This document shows positions 32,501 through 39,737 of a stretch of 42,516 nt of DNA, piece after piece. Numbering within the stretch: the first letter of the stretch is position 1; the number at the start of each line of letters is the position of its first letter. The translations under genes were made by a program, and so were the position numbers. The notes under the pieces are model-generated. The model was not told the origin of the DNA. It made no database searches and was given only the letters and a program-made list of their open reading frames with translations. Source of the DNA: Streptosporangium nondiastaticum (lineage in GTDB: Bacteria > Actinomycetota > Actinomycetes > Streptomycetales > Streptomycetaceae); assembly GCF_003011965.1 (NCBI RefSeq), contig NZ_PXWG01000050.1, positions 1-42,516 of the forward strand, given 5' to 3'.

Positions 32501-34257
32501 TCCGCGTACGGATCGCCGGAGAGGACCACTGGGCCGCCGTGGAGGACGCGGGACGGCTGCGCGACGCCCTCGGCACAGCGCTCCCCGTGGGCGTCCCCGA
32601 GGCCTTCACCGAGCCCGTCAAGGACCCGCTGGGCGACCTCCTCGCCCGCTACGCCCGCACCCACGGCCCCTTCACCTCCGCCGGGGCGGCGGCGCACTTC
32701 GGCCTGGGCACCGCCGTCACCGACGGCGCGCTGCAGCGCCTCATGGCCGCCGGCCGCGTCGTCCAGGGCGAGTTCCACCCCTCCGGGATCGGCCAGGAGT
32801 GGTGCGACGCCGCGGTGCTGCGCAGGCTCCGCCGCCGCTCCCTCGCCGCGCTGCGGCACGAGCTGGAGCCCGTCCCACCCACCGCGCTGGCGGCGTTCCT
32901 CCCTCAGTGGCAGCACGTCGGCACGCACAGCCTGCGCGGCGTGGACGGGCTGCTGCGCGCCGTCGAGCAGCTGCAGGGAGCGCCGGTCCCGGCGTCGGCC
33001 CTGGAGAAGCTGGTGCTGCCCGGCCGCGTACGGGACTTCACCCCGGCGATGCTCGACGAGCTCACCGCGGCGGGCGAAGTCGTGTGGGCCGGCGCGGGCG
33101 CCCTCCCCGGCAAGGACGGCTGGGTGTCGCTGCTCCTCGCCGACGCGGCCCCGCTCCTGCTGCCCGCCCCGCACCCGCTGGAGCTCTCGCCGCTGCACCA
33201 GGCGGTCCTCGAAGCGCTCTCCGGGGGCTACGGCCTGTTCTTCCGTCAGATCGCCGAGCGGGTCCGCGCCGCCGTCCCCGACGGCACGGAGCCGCAGATC
33301 GCGGACGCCGTCTGGGACCTCGCGTGGTCCGGGCGGCTCACCAACGACACCCTCGCCCCGCTCCGCGCCCTCCTCGGCTCGGGGCGGACGGCGGGCTCGA
33401 CGGCGCACCGCGCCAAGCGCGCGGTCCCGCGCGGCCGTTACGGCTCCTTCACGGCCCGCGGCGGCCTGCCCACCACGCCGACCGCCTCGCGCAGCGGGCC
33501 GCCGACGGTCGCGGGCCGCTGGTCCCTGCTGCCGGCCCACGAGCCCGACCCGACGCACCGCGCCCACGCCCTGGCCCGCACGCTCCTCGACCGGCACGGC
33601 GTGGTCACCCGGGGGGCCGTGGCCGCCGAGGGCCTCGAAGGCGGCTTCTCCGCGGCGTACCGCGTGCTGTCCGTCTTCGAAGAGAGCGGCCAGGCCCGGC
33701 GCGGGTACGTGGTGGAGGGCTTGGGCGCCGCGCAGTTCGCCATGGACGGCGCCGTCGACAGGCTGCGGGCCGCGAGCACGGCCCGCGACCGCGCCGCGGG
33801 CGCCCCGGCCGAGGCGCCCGGGGCTCCCTGGGAGGCCCCGTCGGCCGCCCCCCGCCGCAGCCGGGCCGTCGTCCTGGCCGCCGCCGACCCCGCCAACGCC
33901 TACGGCGCGGCCCTCTCCTGGCCCGAGCCGCCCGCCGGGGCGGCCCACAAGCCGGGGCGCAAGGCGGGCTCCCTGGTCGTCCTCCTCGACGGCGCCCTCG
34001 CGCTCTACATGGAGCGCGGCGGCAAGACCCTGCTCGCCTGGCCTCAGCAGGAGGGCGCCGAGACGGCCGGCGCGGACGACCCGGGGCTGCGCGAGGCCGC
34101 CGAGGCACTGGCCGGAGCCGCCCGGGCGGGCGCGCTCGGCACCGTCACGGTCGAGCGCGTCAACGGCACCTCCGCCCTCTCGTCCCCCCTGGGGCCGCTG
34201 CTGGAGGCGGCGGGCTTCCACGCCACGCCCAAGGGCCTGCGTCTGCGCGCGCCCTGA
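29509..34257 (+). CDS. lhr: Lhr-type ATP-dependent 3'-5' DNA helicase
   Basis: A 1582-residue superfamily 2 helicase, the full-length Lhr architecture. Walker A is APTGSGKT (residues 56-63), the DExH box is DEVH near 180, motif III is GLSATV, and motif VI is QRVGRAGH with VATSSLELGIDMG as motif V. After the two RecA domains come the winged helix and Lhr-specific domain (about to residue 870), and then the long C-terminal domain seen in bacterial Lhr. It unwinds DNA and RNA:DNA hybrids in repair. ATG 29509 (MADETAAG) is chosen; ATG 29500 would add three residues. It lies 44 bp upstream of the Nei-type glycosylase gene on the same strand, suggesting a joint repair unit. Confidence 0.95.
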   Translation: MADETAAGAAADGGGALAGFSPATRAWFTGAFSAPTAAQAGAWRAIGEGSDVLVVAPTGSGKTLAAFLASLDRLASSPPPAEPKKRCRVLYVSPLKALAVDVERNLRSPLTGIRQAAVRLGLPEPEVRVGIRSGDTPPAERRALVNRPPDILITTPESLFLMLTSAARDALAGVETVILDEVHAVAGTKRGAHLALSLERLDALLPRPARRIGLSATVRPVDEVARYLSPQRRVEIVQPPSGKEFDLSVVVPVQDLGELGASPVQDGGEGKDKPSIWPHVEERIADLVQAHRSTIVFANSRRLAERLCNRLNEIAYERATGESLPEHHSPAELMAESGAAKGAPPVLARAHHGSVSKEQRALVEEDLKAGRLPAVVATSSLELGIDMGAVDLVVQVESPPSVASGLQRVGRAGHQVGAVSTGVVFPKYRGDLVQAAVVTERMRSGSIESLRVPANPLDVLAQQIVAMVSVDAWDVEELLALVRRAAPFASLPESAYTAVLDMLAGRYPSDAFAELRPRLVWDRVAGTVTGRPGAQRLAVTSGGTIPDRGLFGVFLAGADSKDGAKGGRRVGELDEEMVYESRVGDVFTLGTTSWRIEDITRDRVLVTPAPGVPGRLPFWKGDQLGRPLELGRALGAFLREVGSSAPDAARERLTAAGLDTWAADNVLAYLREQREACGHVPDDRTIVVERFRDELGDWRVVVHSPFGAQVHAPWALALGARLAERYGMDAQVMHADDGIVLRLPDADLMGLDLLDADPAGRGTEYDGEQSPVGAADVTFDKGEIDGIVTDQVGGSALFASRFRECAARALLLPRRNPGKRTPLWQQRQRAAQLLQVASEFGSFPIILEAVRECLQDVFDVPGLTELMGDIEARRVRLVEVTTPEPSPFARSLLFGYVAQFLYEGDSPLAERRAAALSLDSRLLAELLGQAELRELLDAGVLADLERELQWLTDDRRAKDPESVADLLRLLGPLTDAGLAARGAEPAWVRELAEARRAIRVRIAGEDHWAAVEDAGRLRDALGTALPVGVPEAFTEPVKDPLGDLLARYARTHGPFTSAGAAAHFGLGTAVTDGALQRLMAAGRVVQGEFHPSGIGQEWCDAAVLRRLRRRSLAALRHELEPVPPTALAAFLPQWQHVGTHSLRGVDGLLRAVEQLQGAPVPASALEKLVLPGRVRDFTPAMLDELTAAGEVVWAGAGALPGKDGWVSLLLADAAPLLLPAPHPLELSPLHQAVLEALSGGYGLFFRQIAERVRAAVPDGTEPQIADAVWDLAWSGRLTNDTLAPLRALLGSGRTAGSTAHRAKRAVPRGRYGSFTARGGLPTTPTASRSGPPTVAGRWSLLPAHEPDPTHRAHALARTLLDRHGVVTRGAVAAEGLEGGFSAAYRVLSVFEESGQARRGYVVEGLGAAQFAMDGAVDRLRAASTARDRAAGAPAEAPGAPWEAPSAAPRRSRAVVLAAADPANAYGAALSWPEPPAGAAHKPGRKAGSLVVLLDGALALYMERGGKTLLAWPQQEGAETAGADDPGLREAAEALAGAARAGALGTVTVERVNGTSALSSPLGPLLEAAGFHATPKGLRLRAP

Positions 34258-34301
34258 GCCGGAAGCCGACGGAGACAGCGGGAGGACGGACGGAGGAGCA
34301 C

Positions 34302-35123
34302 ATGCCCGAAGGAGACACGGTCTGGCGCACCGCGCGCGAGCTCGGCCGCGCCCTGACCGGCGGCCCGCTCGTCCGCTCCGACCTGCGCGTCCCCGCGCTC
34401 GCCACCGTGGACCTCACGGGCCGCCGGGTCACCGAGGTCCTCCCGCGCGGCAAGCACCTGCTCACGCGCCTGGAAGGCGGCCTCACGCTCCACTCGCACC
34501 TGCGGATGGACGGCGCCTGGCGCGTGTACGCCACCGGTGAGCGCTGGAGCGGCGGCCCCGGGCACCAGATCCGCGCCGTGCTGGCCACCGCCGACCGCAC
34601 GGCCGTGGGCTACCGCCTCCCCGTCCTGGAGCTGCTCCGCACCGCCGACGAGCACACCGCGGTCGGCCACCTCGGCCCGGATCTCCTGGGCCCCGGCTGG
34701 GACGCGCAGGAGGCGCTGCGCCGGCTGCTCGCCGACCCCGGCCGCCCCGTCGGCGAGGCCCTGCTCGACCAGCGCAACCTCGCCGGCATCGGCAACGTCT
34801 ACAAGTCCGAGCTCTGCTTCATGCTGCGGCTCTCCCCCTGGCTCCCGGTCCGCGACGTCCCGGCGCCCGAGCGCCTGCCCGCCCTCGCCAGGAAGCTCCT
34901 GGAGGCCAACAAGTCGCGTGCCGCCCGCATCACCACGGGCGACCCCCGCCACGACCACCGCGTGTGGGTGTACGGCCGCGCGGGCCGGCCCTGCCGCCGC
35001 TGCGGGACGCCGCTGCGCACGGCCGGGCAGGGGGACGCGGGCCGTGAGCGCGTCACGTACTGGTGCCCCCGCTGTCAGCCCGGCCCGGGTCCCGCGGGGA
35101 CGCCGGGCCGTGGGGACGATTAA
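34302..35123 (+). CDS. Nei/Fpg-family DNA glycosylase-AP lyase (Nei2-like)
   Basis: A 273-residue bifunctional base-excision glycosylase. The N-terminal MPEGDTVW gives Pro1 (catalytic after Met removal) and Glu2 (numbered without Met), as in endonuclease VIII-type enzymes. HLRMDGAWRVY contains the conserved loop. The H2TH motif is LLDQRNLAGIGNVYKSE. The zinc finger is PCRRCG then YWCPRCQ (four Cys). MPEGDT rather than MPELPE separates it from MutM. It removes oxidised pyrimidines and nicks the strand. ATG 34302 follows GGAGGA. Adjacent to lhr. Its 3' end overlaps a convergent small membrane-protein gene by 71 bp. Confidence 0.94.
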   Translation: MPEGDTVWRTARELGRALTGGPLVRSDLRVPALATVDLTGRRVTEVLPRGKHLLTRLEGGLTLHSHLRMDGAWRVYATGERWSGGPGHQIRAVLATADRTAVGYRLPVLELLRTADEHTAVGHLGPDLLGPGWDAQEALRRLLADPGRPVGEALLDQRNLAGIGNVYKSELCFMLRLSPWLPVRDVPAPERLPALARKLLEANKSRAARITTGDPRHDHRVWVYGRAGRPCRRCGTPLRTAGQGDAGRERVTYWCPRCQPGPGPAGTPGRGDD

Positions 35124-35388
35124 TCCGAACGAGTGAATCCCTCAGCTTGCGCAGGCGTCCACCCCAGTTCTCCCCGGCCGGGCGCCGCCGCCGGGGGGCG
35201 CAGTGCACCGGCAGCAGGCTCAGCCCCCAGCCGCCCGCGAGGACGAGCCCGTCGACGGCCGCGAGCCGCCCCGGCTGCGTGAGCAGGCGCAGCAGCGCCC
35301 ACCACCACACACCGCCGGCGACGAGTGCTGTCACCCGCCCCAGCAGGGCGTACGGCCTGCGGCAGCCCCAGAGTTCACGCCGGACCAT
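35053..35388 (-). CDS. Small membrane protein of unknown function
   Basis: A 111-residue protein with two probable membrane helices, about residues 19-37 (TALVAGGVWWWALLRLL) and 43-62 (AVDGLVLAGGWGLSLLPV), then a basic tail (RRRRPAGENWGGRLRKLR). The ATG at 35386-35388 has a good ribosome binding site, GGAGG, six bases upstream. The 3' end overlaps the nei-type gene on the opposite strand by 71 bp, which could be real or partly an artefact of GC-rich frames. The well-formed start and hydrophobic pattern favour a real gene. Confidence 0.6.
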   Translation of the reverse strand: MVRRELWGCRRPYALLGRVTALVAGGVWWWALLRLLTQPGRLAAVDGLVLAGGWGLSLLPVHCAPRRRRPAGENWGGRLRKLRDSLVRINRPHGPASPRDPGRADSGGTST

Positions 35389-35546
35389 GGCTGCCTCCTT
35401 CGGCCGACGCTAGACCGGCTCCCCCCGGACGTGGCAGAGCGCACCGGAAACCCCCGGCGGCGCGCTGCGGACCCGTACGCGCCCTGCAGCACCCACGACC
35501 GGCAGGCGGTCCGCGGCCGGGCCGGCGCCCGGGACCGGGTCCGCCG

Positions 35547-35759
35547 TCAGCCGGGGCCCTCGCCCCGCAGTCCCGCCAGTTCCTGCTCCAGCTCCGTGAT
35601 CCTGCGGTCGCGCTGGTGCAGGTCGGCCATCAGCCGCTGCTCCCCCTCGTGGGTGCCCTCCTGGTACACCCGGCGTACGAAGGCCCCGGCTGTCGTCTGG
35701 TCGAGGTCCGTGAGCACCATCAGCTCATTCGTGAAGCGGATCACCGGGTGCTCTTCCAT
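35547..35759 (-). CDS. Small conserved hypothetical protein with C-terminal coiled coil
   Basis: A 70-residue cytoplasmic protein beginning MEEHPVIRFTNELMVLTDLD. It continues TTAGAFVRRVYQEGTHEGEQ and ends in a heptad-like segment LMADLHQRDRRITELEQELA, a likely coiled coil. ATG at 35757-35759 is chosen over a longer reading with an Ala/Pro-rich extension. The function is unknown. It is downstream of dps on the same strand, 81 bp away. Confidence 0.6.
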   Translation of the reverse strand: MEEHPVIRFTNELMVLTDLDQTTAGAFVRRVYQEGTHEGEQRLMADLHQRDRRITELEQELAGLRGEGPG

Positions 35760-35840
35760 GCCCCCAGGAGAGCGCGGCCGGGGCGCGGCCGCCACCGGAG
35801 AGAGCCCCGTGCGAAAGGGCCCCGGGCGCTCCTGGCGCGC

Positions 35841-36311
35841 TCAGGCGTTCTCCGCCTGGAACATCCAGTGGTGCTTCTCGAGGTCGCCGGTCAGCCCGAT
35901 CAGGAGGTCCTGGGTGACCGGGTCCGGCTCCTCGGTGGCACGGATGCGCTCCCTCATGCGGGTGATCACGGCGCCGAGCGCGGAGACGAGGGTCTGCACG
36001 GCCTCGGTGTCCCTGCACCAGCCGCCGCCGACCGGGTCGATGCCGCTGGTCTTCGCGACGGTCTCGGCGCGGCCGTCCGGCGCGATGCCGAGGGCGGAGG
36101 CGCGCTCGGCGACGGTGTCGGCGTGCAGGCGGGCGCTCGCCACGACCTCGTCCAGCTGGAGGTGGATGGAGCGGAAGCGCGGGCCCACGACGGTCCAGTG
36201 CACCTGCTTGGCCACCAGCGAGAGGTCCACGAGGTCGACCAGGGCGCCCTGGAGGGCGTCTCCGACGGTCTTGCGGTCGTGCTCGGGCAGCGAGCTCTTG
36301 ACGACAGACAT
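35841..36311 (-). CDS. dps: Dps family DNA-binding ferritin-like protein
   Basis: A 156-residue Dps. The inter-subunit ferroxidase ligands are all in place with canonical spacing: His38, His50, Asp54, Asp65 and Glu69 (KQVHWTVVGPRF, then SIHLQLDEVVASARLHADTV, then AE). The protein would form a 12-mer that oxidises and stores iron and protects DNA under oxidative stress. ATG at 36309-36311 follows GGGGAG at seven bases, which decides it over an upstream ATG at 36326. The N-terminus is short (MSVVKSSL), so there is no long Lys-rich DNA-binding tail. It lies downstream of clgR but is separated from it by a strong terminator. Confidence 0.94.
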   Translation of the reverse strand: MSVVKSSLPEHDRKTVGDALQGALVDLVDLSLVAKQVHWTVVGPRFRSIHLQLDEVVASARLHADTVAERASALGIAPDGRAETVAKTSGIDPVGGGWCRDTEAVQTLVSALGAVITRMRERIRATEEPDPVTQDLLIGLTGDLEKHHWMFQAENA

Positions 36312-36430
36312 CCAGAATCTCCCCATCTCAGTGGTTCAGCCCGTTTGTTCCATGTTGTTCGTCTTTTTATCCGCCTTCCCGCCACCCCGCCATCGCACAC
36401 CACCACAAATCGGGTGGCTGCGGAAACACG

Positions 36431-36460
36431 AAATCCCGGTCGGACATCCGACCGGGATTT
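36431..36460 (-). terminator. Strong terminator hairpin downstream of clgR
   Basis: A perfect inverted repeat, AAATCCCGGTCGGA with TCCGACCGGGATTT, forms a 13-14-bp stem with a minimal loop. It starts 15 bp after the clgR stop codon (36476-36478) and separates clgR from dps. Confidence 0.85.
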
Positions 36461-36475
36461 CATGGATAACGCCTG

Positions 36476-36859
36476 TCAGGCCGCGACCACGTCCACGGCC
36501 TCGGCGGGAGCCTTGATCGTCACTCGCTCCCCCGGCACGCCCGTCACGGACGTCACGGACACCGCATTGAACATCGGCCGCATCGGCGCGGGTACCGGCT
36601 CGCTCGCCGCTGCCGACTGCGCCAGCTCGGCGAGCGACAGTTCATCGCTGACCTCGCGCATGACCTCGGACATCCGTACGTCCAGAGCGTCGCAGATTGC
36701 GGAGAGAAGCTCGGAGGACGCCTCTTTCTGCCCCCGCTCGACCTCGGAGAGGTAACCGAGCGAGACCCGGGCGGATGAGGAGACCTCGCGCAGAGTGCGG
36801 CCCTGGCGCTGGCGCTGCCGACGCAGCACGTCACCCAGCAGGCGACGGAGCAGAATCAT
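36476..36859 (-). CDS. clgR: ClgR transcriptional activator of Clp/Lon protease genes
   Basis: A 127-residue XRE-type regulator. The HTH at about residues 17-72 is RQGRTLREVSSSARVSLGYL, then SEVERGQKEASSELLSAICD. It is typical of ClgR, which activates clpP, clpC and lon in actinobacteria and is itself degraded by ClpP through its C-terminal residues. The protein ends in VDVVAA, a hydrophobic Ala-Ala end suited to Clp recognition. ATG at 36857-36859 has AAGGAGGG upstream. Location next to cinA and pgsA is the conserved actinobacterial position. A 12-bp palindrome, GGATCCGGATCC (36883-36894), lies 24 bp upstream of the start; its role is unknown. Confidence 0.95.
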   Translation of the reverse strand: MILLRRLLGDVLRRQRQRQGRTLREVSSSARVSLGYLSEVERGQKEASSELLSAICDALDVRMSEVMREVSDELSLAELAQSAAASEPVPAPMRPMFNAVSVTSVTGVPGERVTIKAPAEAVDVVAA

Positions 36860-36953
36860 CGGTGGCTCCCTCCTTGGACCGCGGATCCGGATCCTTCACG
36901 CCCCACCGTACCGCCTCGGGCTCCGGCCGTGCGGGGAGCTATGTCGTGTTCAC

Positions 36954-37502
36954 TCAGGGCTGCAAACATCCATTCCCCCCGTTGTGTTCCGTATCCTTTG
37001 CGCCCACGTTTTCCGTCAGTTCGTTCAGCAGCAGTTCCAGCACCGCCCGGACGCTTTCCGACCGGATCCGGGACCGGTCGCCGTTCAGCGCCAGCTCCCG
37101 CACCCGCGTCCGGCCGCCCGGTCCCGCGGCGGCCACGAAGACCGTCCCCACGGGCTTGCCGTCCTGGGCGTCGGGACCGGCGACGCCGGTCGTCGCGAGC
37201 CCCCAGTCGGCGCCCAGCAGCTTCCGCACGCCGCGGGCCATCTGCCGGGCGACGGCGCCGTCGACGGCGCCGCGCTCGCCGAGCAGCTCCTCCTCGACGC
37301 CCAGCACGCCGGCCTTGACCTCGGTGGCGTACGCGGTGACCGAGCCGCGCACCGCGCGGGAGGCGCCCGGCGCAGCGGTCAGCCCGGCCGCGACCAGCCC
37401 TCCGGTGAGCGACTCGGCGGCGGCCACGGTCTCACCGCGCGCCACCAGGGCGGCCAGGACCGCCGATGCCGTCAGGGCGCACGTGTCGCTCGCCGCACTC
37501 AT
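36954..37502 (-). CDS. CinA C-terminal domain protein (nicotinamide-nucleotide amidase)
   Basis: A 182-residue protein with only the PncC/CinA-C domain. AAAESLTGGLVAAGLTAAPG contains the conserved Glu-Ser-Thr-Gly site, then VRGSVTAYATEVKAGVLGV, and GLATTGVAGPDAQDGKPVGT. Such enzymes deamidate nicotinamide mononucleotide in NAD recycling. ATG at 37500-37502 overlaps the pgsA stop (ATGA). The stop at 36954 is followed by clgR, whose start is 94 bp away, in the conserved rimO-pgsA-cinA-clgR run. Confidence 0.92.
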   Translation of the reverse strand: MSAASDTCALTASAVLAALVARGETVAAAESLTGGLVAAGLTAAPGASRAVRGSVTAYATEVKAGVLGVEEELLGERGAVDGAVARQMARGVRKLLGADWGLATTGVAGPDAQDGKPVGTVFVAAAGPGGRTRVRELALNGDRSRIRSESVRAVLELLLNELTENVGAKDTEHNGGNGCLQP

Positions 37503-38128
37503 CGGCCCACGGCCCCCGCGGCCCGTCCGGCCCGCCGCAGGACGACGGCCTGCCGCACGTAGTCGAGCCCGGTCGCCACCGTCAGCACCACCGCCACGGC
37601 CATCACCCAGAAGCGGGCGGTGGCCAGCAGGCCGGTCAGCGCGAGGATGTACATGCCCACGGCGACCCCCTGGGCGAGGGTCTTCATCTTGCCGCCGCGG
37701 CTGGCCGGGATGACGCCGTGCTTGATCACCCAGAACCGCATCAGCGTGATGCCGATCTCGCGGAAGAGGATCACGCCGGTGACCCACCAGGGCAGGTCGT
37801 CCAGCGCGGACAGGCAGATCAGCGCCGCACCCATGATCGCCTTGTCCGCGATCGGGTCGGCGATCTTGCCGAAGTCCGTGACCAGGTTGTACGTCCGGGC
37901 CAGGTGGCCGTCGAACAGATCGGTGATCATGGCGACGGCGAAGGCGGCCCAGGCGAAGGAGCGCCAGGCCGGGTCGTAGCCGCCGTTGTGCAGCATGAGC
38001 AGGACGAACCCCGGCACGAGCAGCAGCCGCACCATGGTGAGGATGTTGGCGATGTTCCACAGCCCGGCCGGCCGTGCGGCTGCCGCCGGGGCATGGCCTC
38101 CGGTGGCGGAGGCCGGGACTCCGGTCAT
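37499..38128 (-). CDS. pgsA: CDP-diacylglycerol-glycerol-3-phosphate 3-phosphatidyltransferase family
   Basis: A 209-residue membrane CDP-alcohol phosphatidyltransferase. The signature DG-x2-AR-x8-G-x3-D-x3-D is present as FDGHLARTYNLVTDFGKIADPIADK, split here as DGHLAR and GKIADPIAD. About five hydrophobic segments follow. It makes phosphatidylglycerophosphate, the precursor of PG and cardiolipin, though actinomycete homologues can have other alcohols as substrate. ATG at 38126-38128 has GGAGG seven bases upstream and overlaps the rimO stop (ATGA). The gene precedes the cinA-type gene in the same tightly overlapped operon. Confidence 0.93.
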   Translation of the reverse strand: MTGVPASATGGHAPAAAARPAGLWNIANILTMVRLLLVPGFVLLMLHNGGYDPAWRSFAWAAFAVAMITDLFDGHLARTYNLVTDFGKIADPIADKAIMGAALICLSALDDLPWWVTGVILFREIGITLMRFWVIKHGVIPASRGGKMKTLAQGVAVGMYILALTGLLATARFWVMAVAVVLTVATGLDYVRQAVVLRRAGRAAGAVGR

Positions 38129-39609
38129 CTGCCCGCCTCCTCGGTACACCCTCCGTCGCCGAGCGGTTCGGCGATGAGGTCGACGCCCTCGCTCGCCACC
38201 ACCTTCGCCACGACCATACGGCCGGGGACGAGCTCCGGGCGGGTGCCGAGCAGGACCTGCCCGTCGGTCTCGGGCGCCTGGTGGGCGGCCCGGCCGACGA
38301 CGCCGTCCTCCTCGTCCACGCGGTCGACCATCACCTCAATGGTCTCTCCGATCCGCTCCTCGGCGCGCTGCGCGGTCAGCTCCTCGGCGAGCCGGGAGAT
38401 GTGCGCGAGGCGCTCGGCGACGGTCTCGGGGTCGAGCTTGTTCTCGTACGTGGCCGCTTCGGTGCCGTCCTCGTCGGAGTAGCCGAAGACGCCGATGGCG
38501 TCGAGGCGGGCCCCGGTCAGGAAACGTTCCAGCTCAGCGACGTCGTCCTCGGTCTCGCCGGGGAAACCGACGATGAAGTTGGAGCGGGCGCCGGCCTGCG
38601 GGGCCTTGGAGCGGATCGTCTCCAGCAGCTCCAGGAAGCGGTCGGTGTCGCCGAAGCGGCGCATGGCGCGCAGCACGCCGGGGGCGGAGTGCTGGAAGGA
38701 CAGGTCGAAGTAGGGCGCGACCTTCTCGGTGGAGGTCAGCACGTCGATCAGCCCCGGGCGCATCTCCGCGGGCTGCAGGTAGCTGACCCGGATGCGCTCC
38801 AGGCCGTCGACGGCCGCCAGCTCGGGCAGCAGCGTCTCCAGCAGGCGGATGTCCCCGAGGTCCTTGCCGTAGGAGGTGTTGTTCTCCGAGACCAGCATGA
38901 TCTCCTTGACGCCCTGCTCCGCGAGCCAGCGCGTCTCGCCGAGCACGTCGGAGGGGCGGCGGGAGATGAAGGAGCCGCGGAAGGACGGGATGGCGCAGAA
39001 GGAGCAGCGCCGGTCGCAGCCGGAGGCGAGCTTCACGGACGCGACGGGGCTGGTCTCCAGCCGGCGGCGCAGCGGCGCGCGCGGCCCGGAGGCCGGCGCC
39101 ACGCCCTCGGGCAGGTCGGCGGGGGCGCTTTCCTGGGCGTCCTGGGCGTGGCCGGGCAGGGCCACCTCGGCGCTCTGCCGCTCCGCGGGGCTGATCGGCA
39201 GCAGCTTGCGGCGGTCGCGCGGGGTGTGGGAGGCGTGGACGCCGCCGGAGAGGATGGTCTGGAGCCGGTCGGAGATGTCGGCGTAGTCGTCGAAGCCGAG
39301 CACGCCGTCGGCCTCGGGCAGCGCGTCGGCGAGCTCCTTGCCGTACCGCTCGGCCATGCAGCCGACGGCCACGACGGCCTGCGTACGACCATGATCCTTG
39401 AGGTCGTTGGCCTCCAGCAGGGCGTCGACGGAGTCCTTCTTCGCGGCTTCGACGAAGCCGCAGGTGTTGACGACGGCCACGTCGGCGTCGGCGGCGTCCT
39501 CCACGAGGTCCCAGCCATCCGCCGCCAAGCGGCCTGCCAGCTCCTCCGAGTCCACCTCGTTACGGGCGCAGCCAAGTGTGACAAGAGCGACGGTACGGCG
39601 TTCGGGCAT
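38125..39609 (-). CDS. rimO: Ribosomal protein S12 methylthiotransferase RimO
   Basis: A 494-residue radical-SAM methylthiotransferase acting on Asp of ribosomal protein S12. The auxiliary [4Fe-4S] ligands are Cys14 (TLGCARN), Cys50 (NTCGF) and Cys84 (VGCMAERYG). The radical-SAM motif is CDRRCSFC (Cys198, Cys202, Cys205). A TRAM domain ends the protein (GETIEVMVDRVDEEDGVVGR). An insertion of about 50 low-complexity residues separates the first two domains (about 137-185), typical of Streptomyces RimO. ATG at 39607-39609 (MPERRTVALVTLGC). It heads the rimO-pgsA-cinA unit with 4-bp overlaps. Confidence 0.96.
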   Translation of the reverse strand: MPERRTVALVTLGCARNEVDSEELAGRLAADGWDLVEDAADADVAVVNTCGFVEAAKKDSVDALLEANDLKDHGRTQAVVAVGCMAERYGKELADALPEADGVLGFDDYADISDRLQTILSGGVHASHTPRDRRKLLPISPAERQSAEVALPGHAQDAQESAPADLPEGVAPASGPRAPLRRRLETSPVASVKLASGCDRRCSFCAIPSFRGSFISRRPSDVLGETRWLAEQGVKEIMLVSENNTSYGKDLGDIRLLETLLPELAAVDGLERIRVSYLQPAEMRPGLIDVLTSTEKVAPYFDLSFQHSAPGVLRAMRRFGDTDRFLELLETIRSKAPQAGARSNFIVGFPGETEDDVAELERFLTGARLDAIGVFGYSDEDGTEAATYENKLDPETVAERLAHISRLAEELTAQRAEERIGETIEVMVDRVDEEDGVVGRAAHQAPETDGQVLLGTRPELVPGRMVVAKVVASEGVDLIAEPLGDGGCTEEAGR

Positions 39610-39691
39610 AGGGCTCAGCCTACTTTGTCCCGGGGCCGCATCCGCTGCCGAGTGCCCGGGCGGGGCCGCGGGGGCACGAGAGAACGATCAC

Positions 39692-39710
39692 CCGGAGAGG
39701 TGCCCTCCGG
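39692..39710 (-). terminator. Weak hairpin between the RodZ-like gene and rimO
   Basis: CCGGAG (39692-39697) and CTCCGG (39705-39710) form a 6-bp stem with a 7-nt loop, 27 bp beyond the end of the RodZ-like gene. It may be a terminator, or chance. Confidence 0.3.
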
Positions 39711-39737
39711 TTGTCTGTGACCGCTCTCCGCCGCAGG

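Noticed and set aside
28428..35123. A 2231-codon open frame on the plus strand, and a 1579-codon frame on the minus strand over lhr (29482-34221)
   Set aside because: Both are shadow frames of high-GC DNA. The lhr and nei frames have recognisable motifs and proper starts, while these are low-complexity Arg/Pro/Gly-rich.
36883..36894. GGATCCGGATCC palindrome upstream of clgR as operator
   Set aside because: The symmetry is perfect, but it is a short restriction-site-like repeat. It does not match the ClgR site I recall (GTTCGC-N5-GCG), so there is no support beyond position.
36964..36975. A second SOS-box-like sequence, AAACATCCATTC
   Set aside because: It differs from the recA box at one base but lies in the final codons of the cinA-type gene and is not in front of any start codon.
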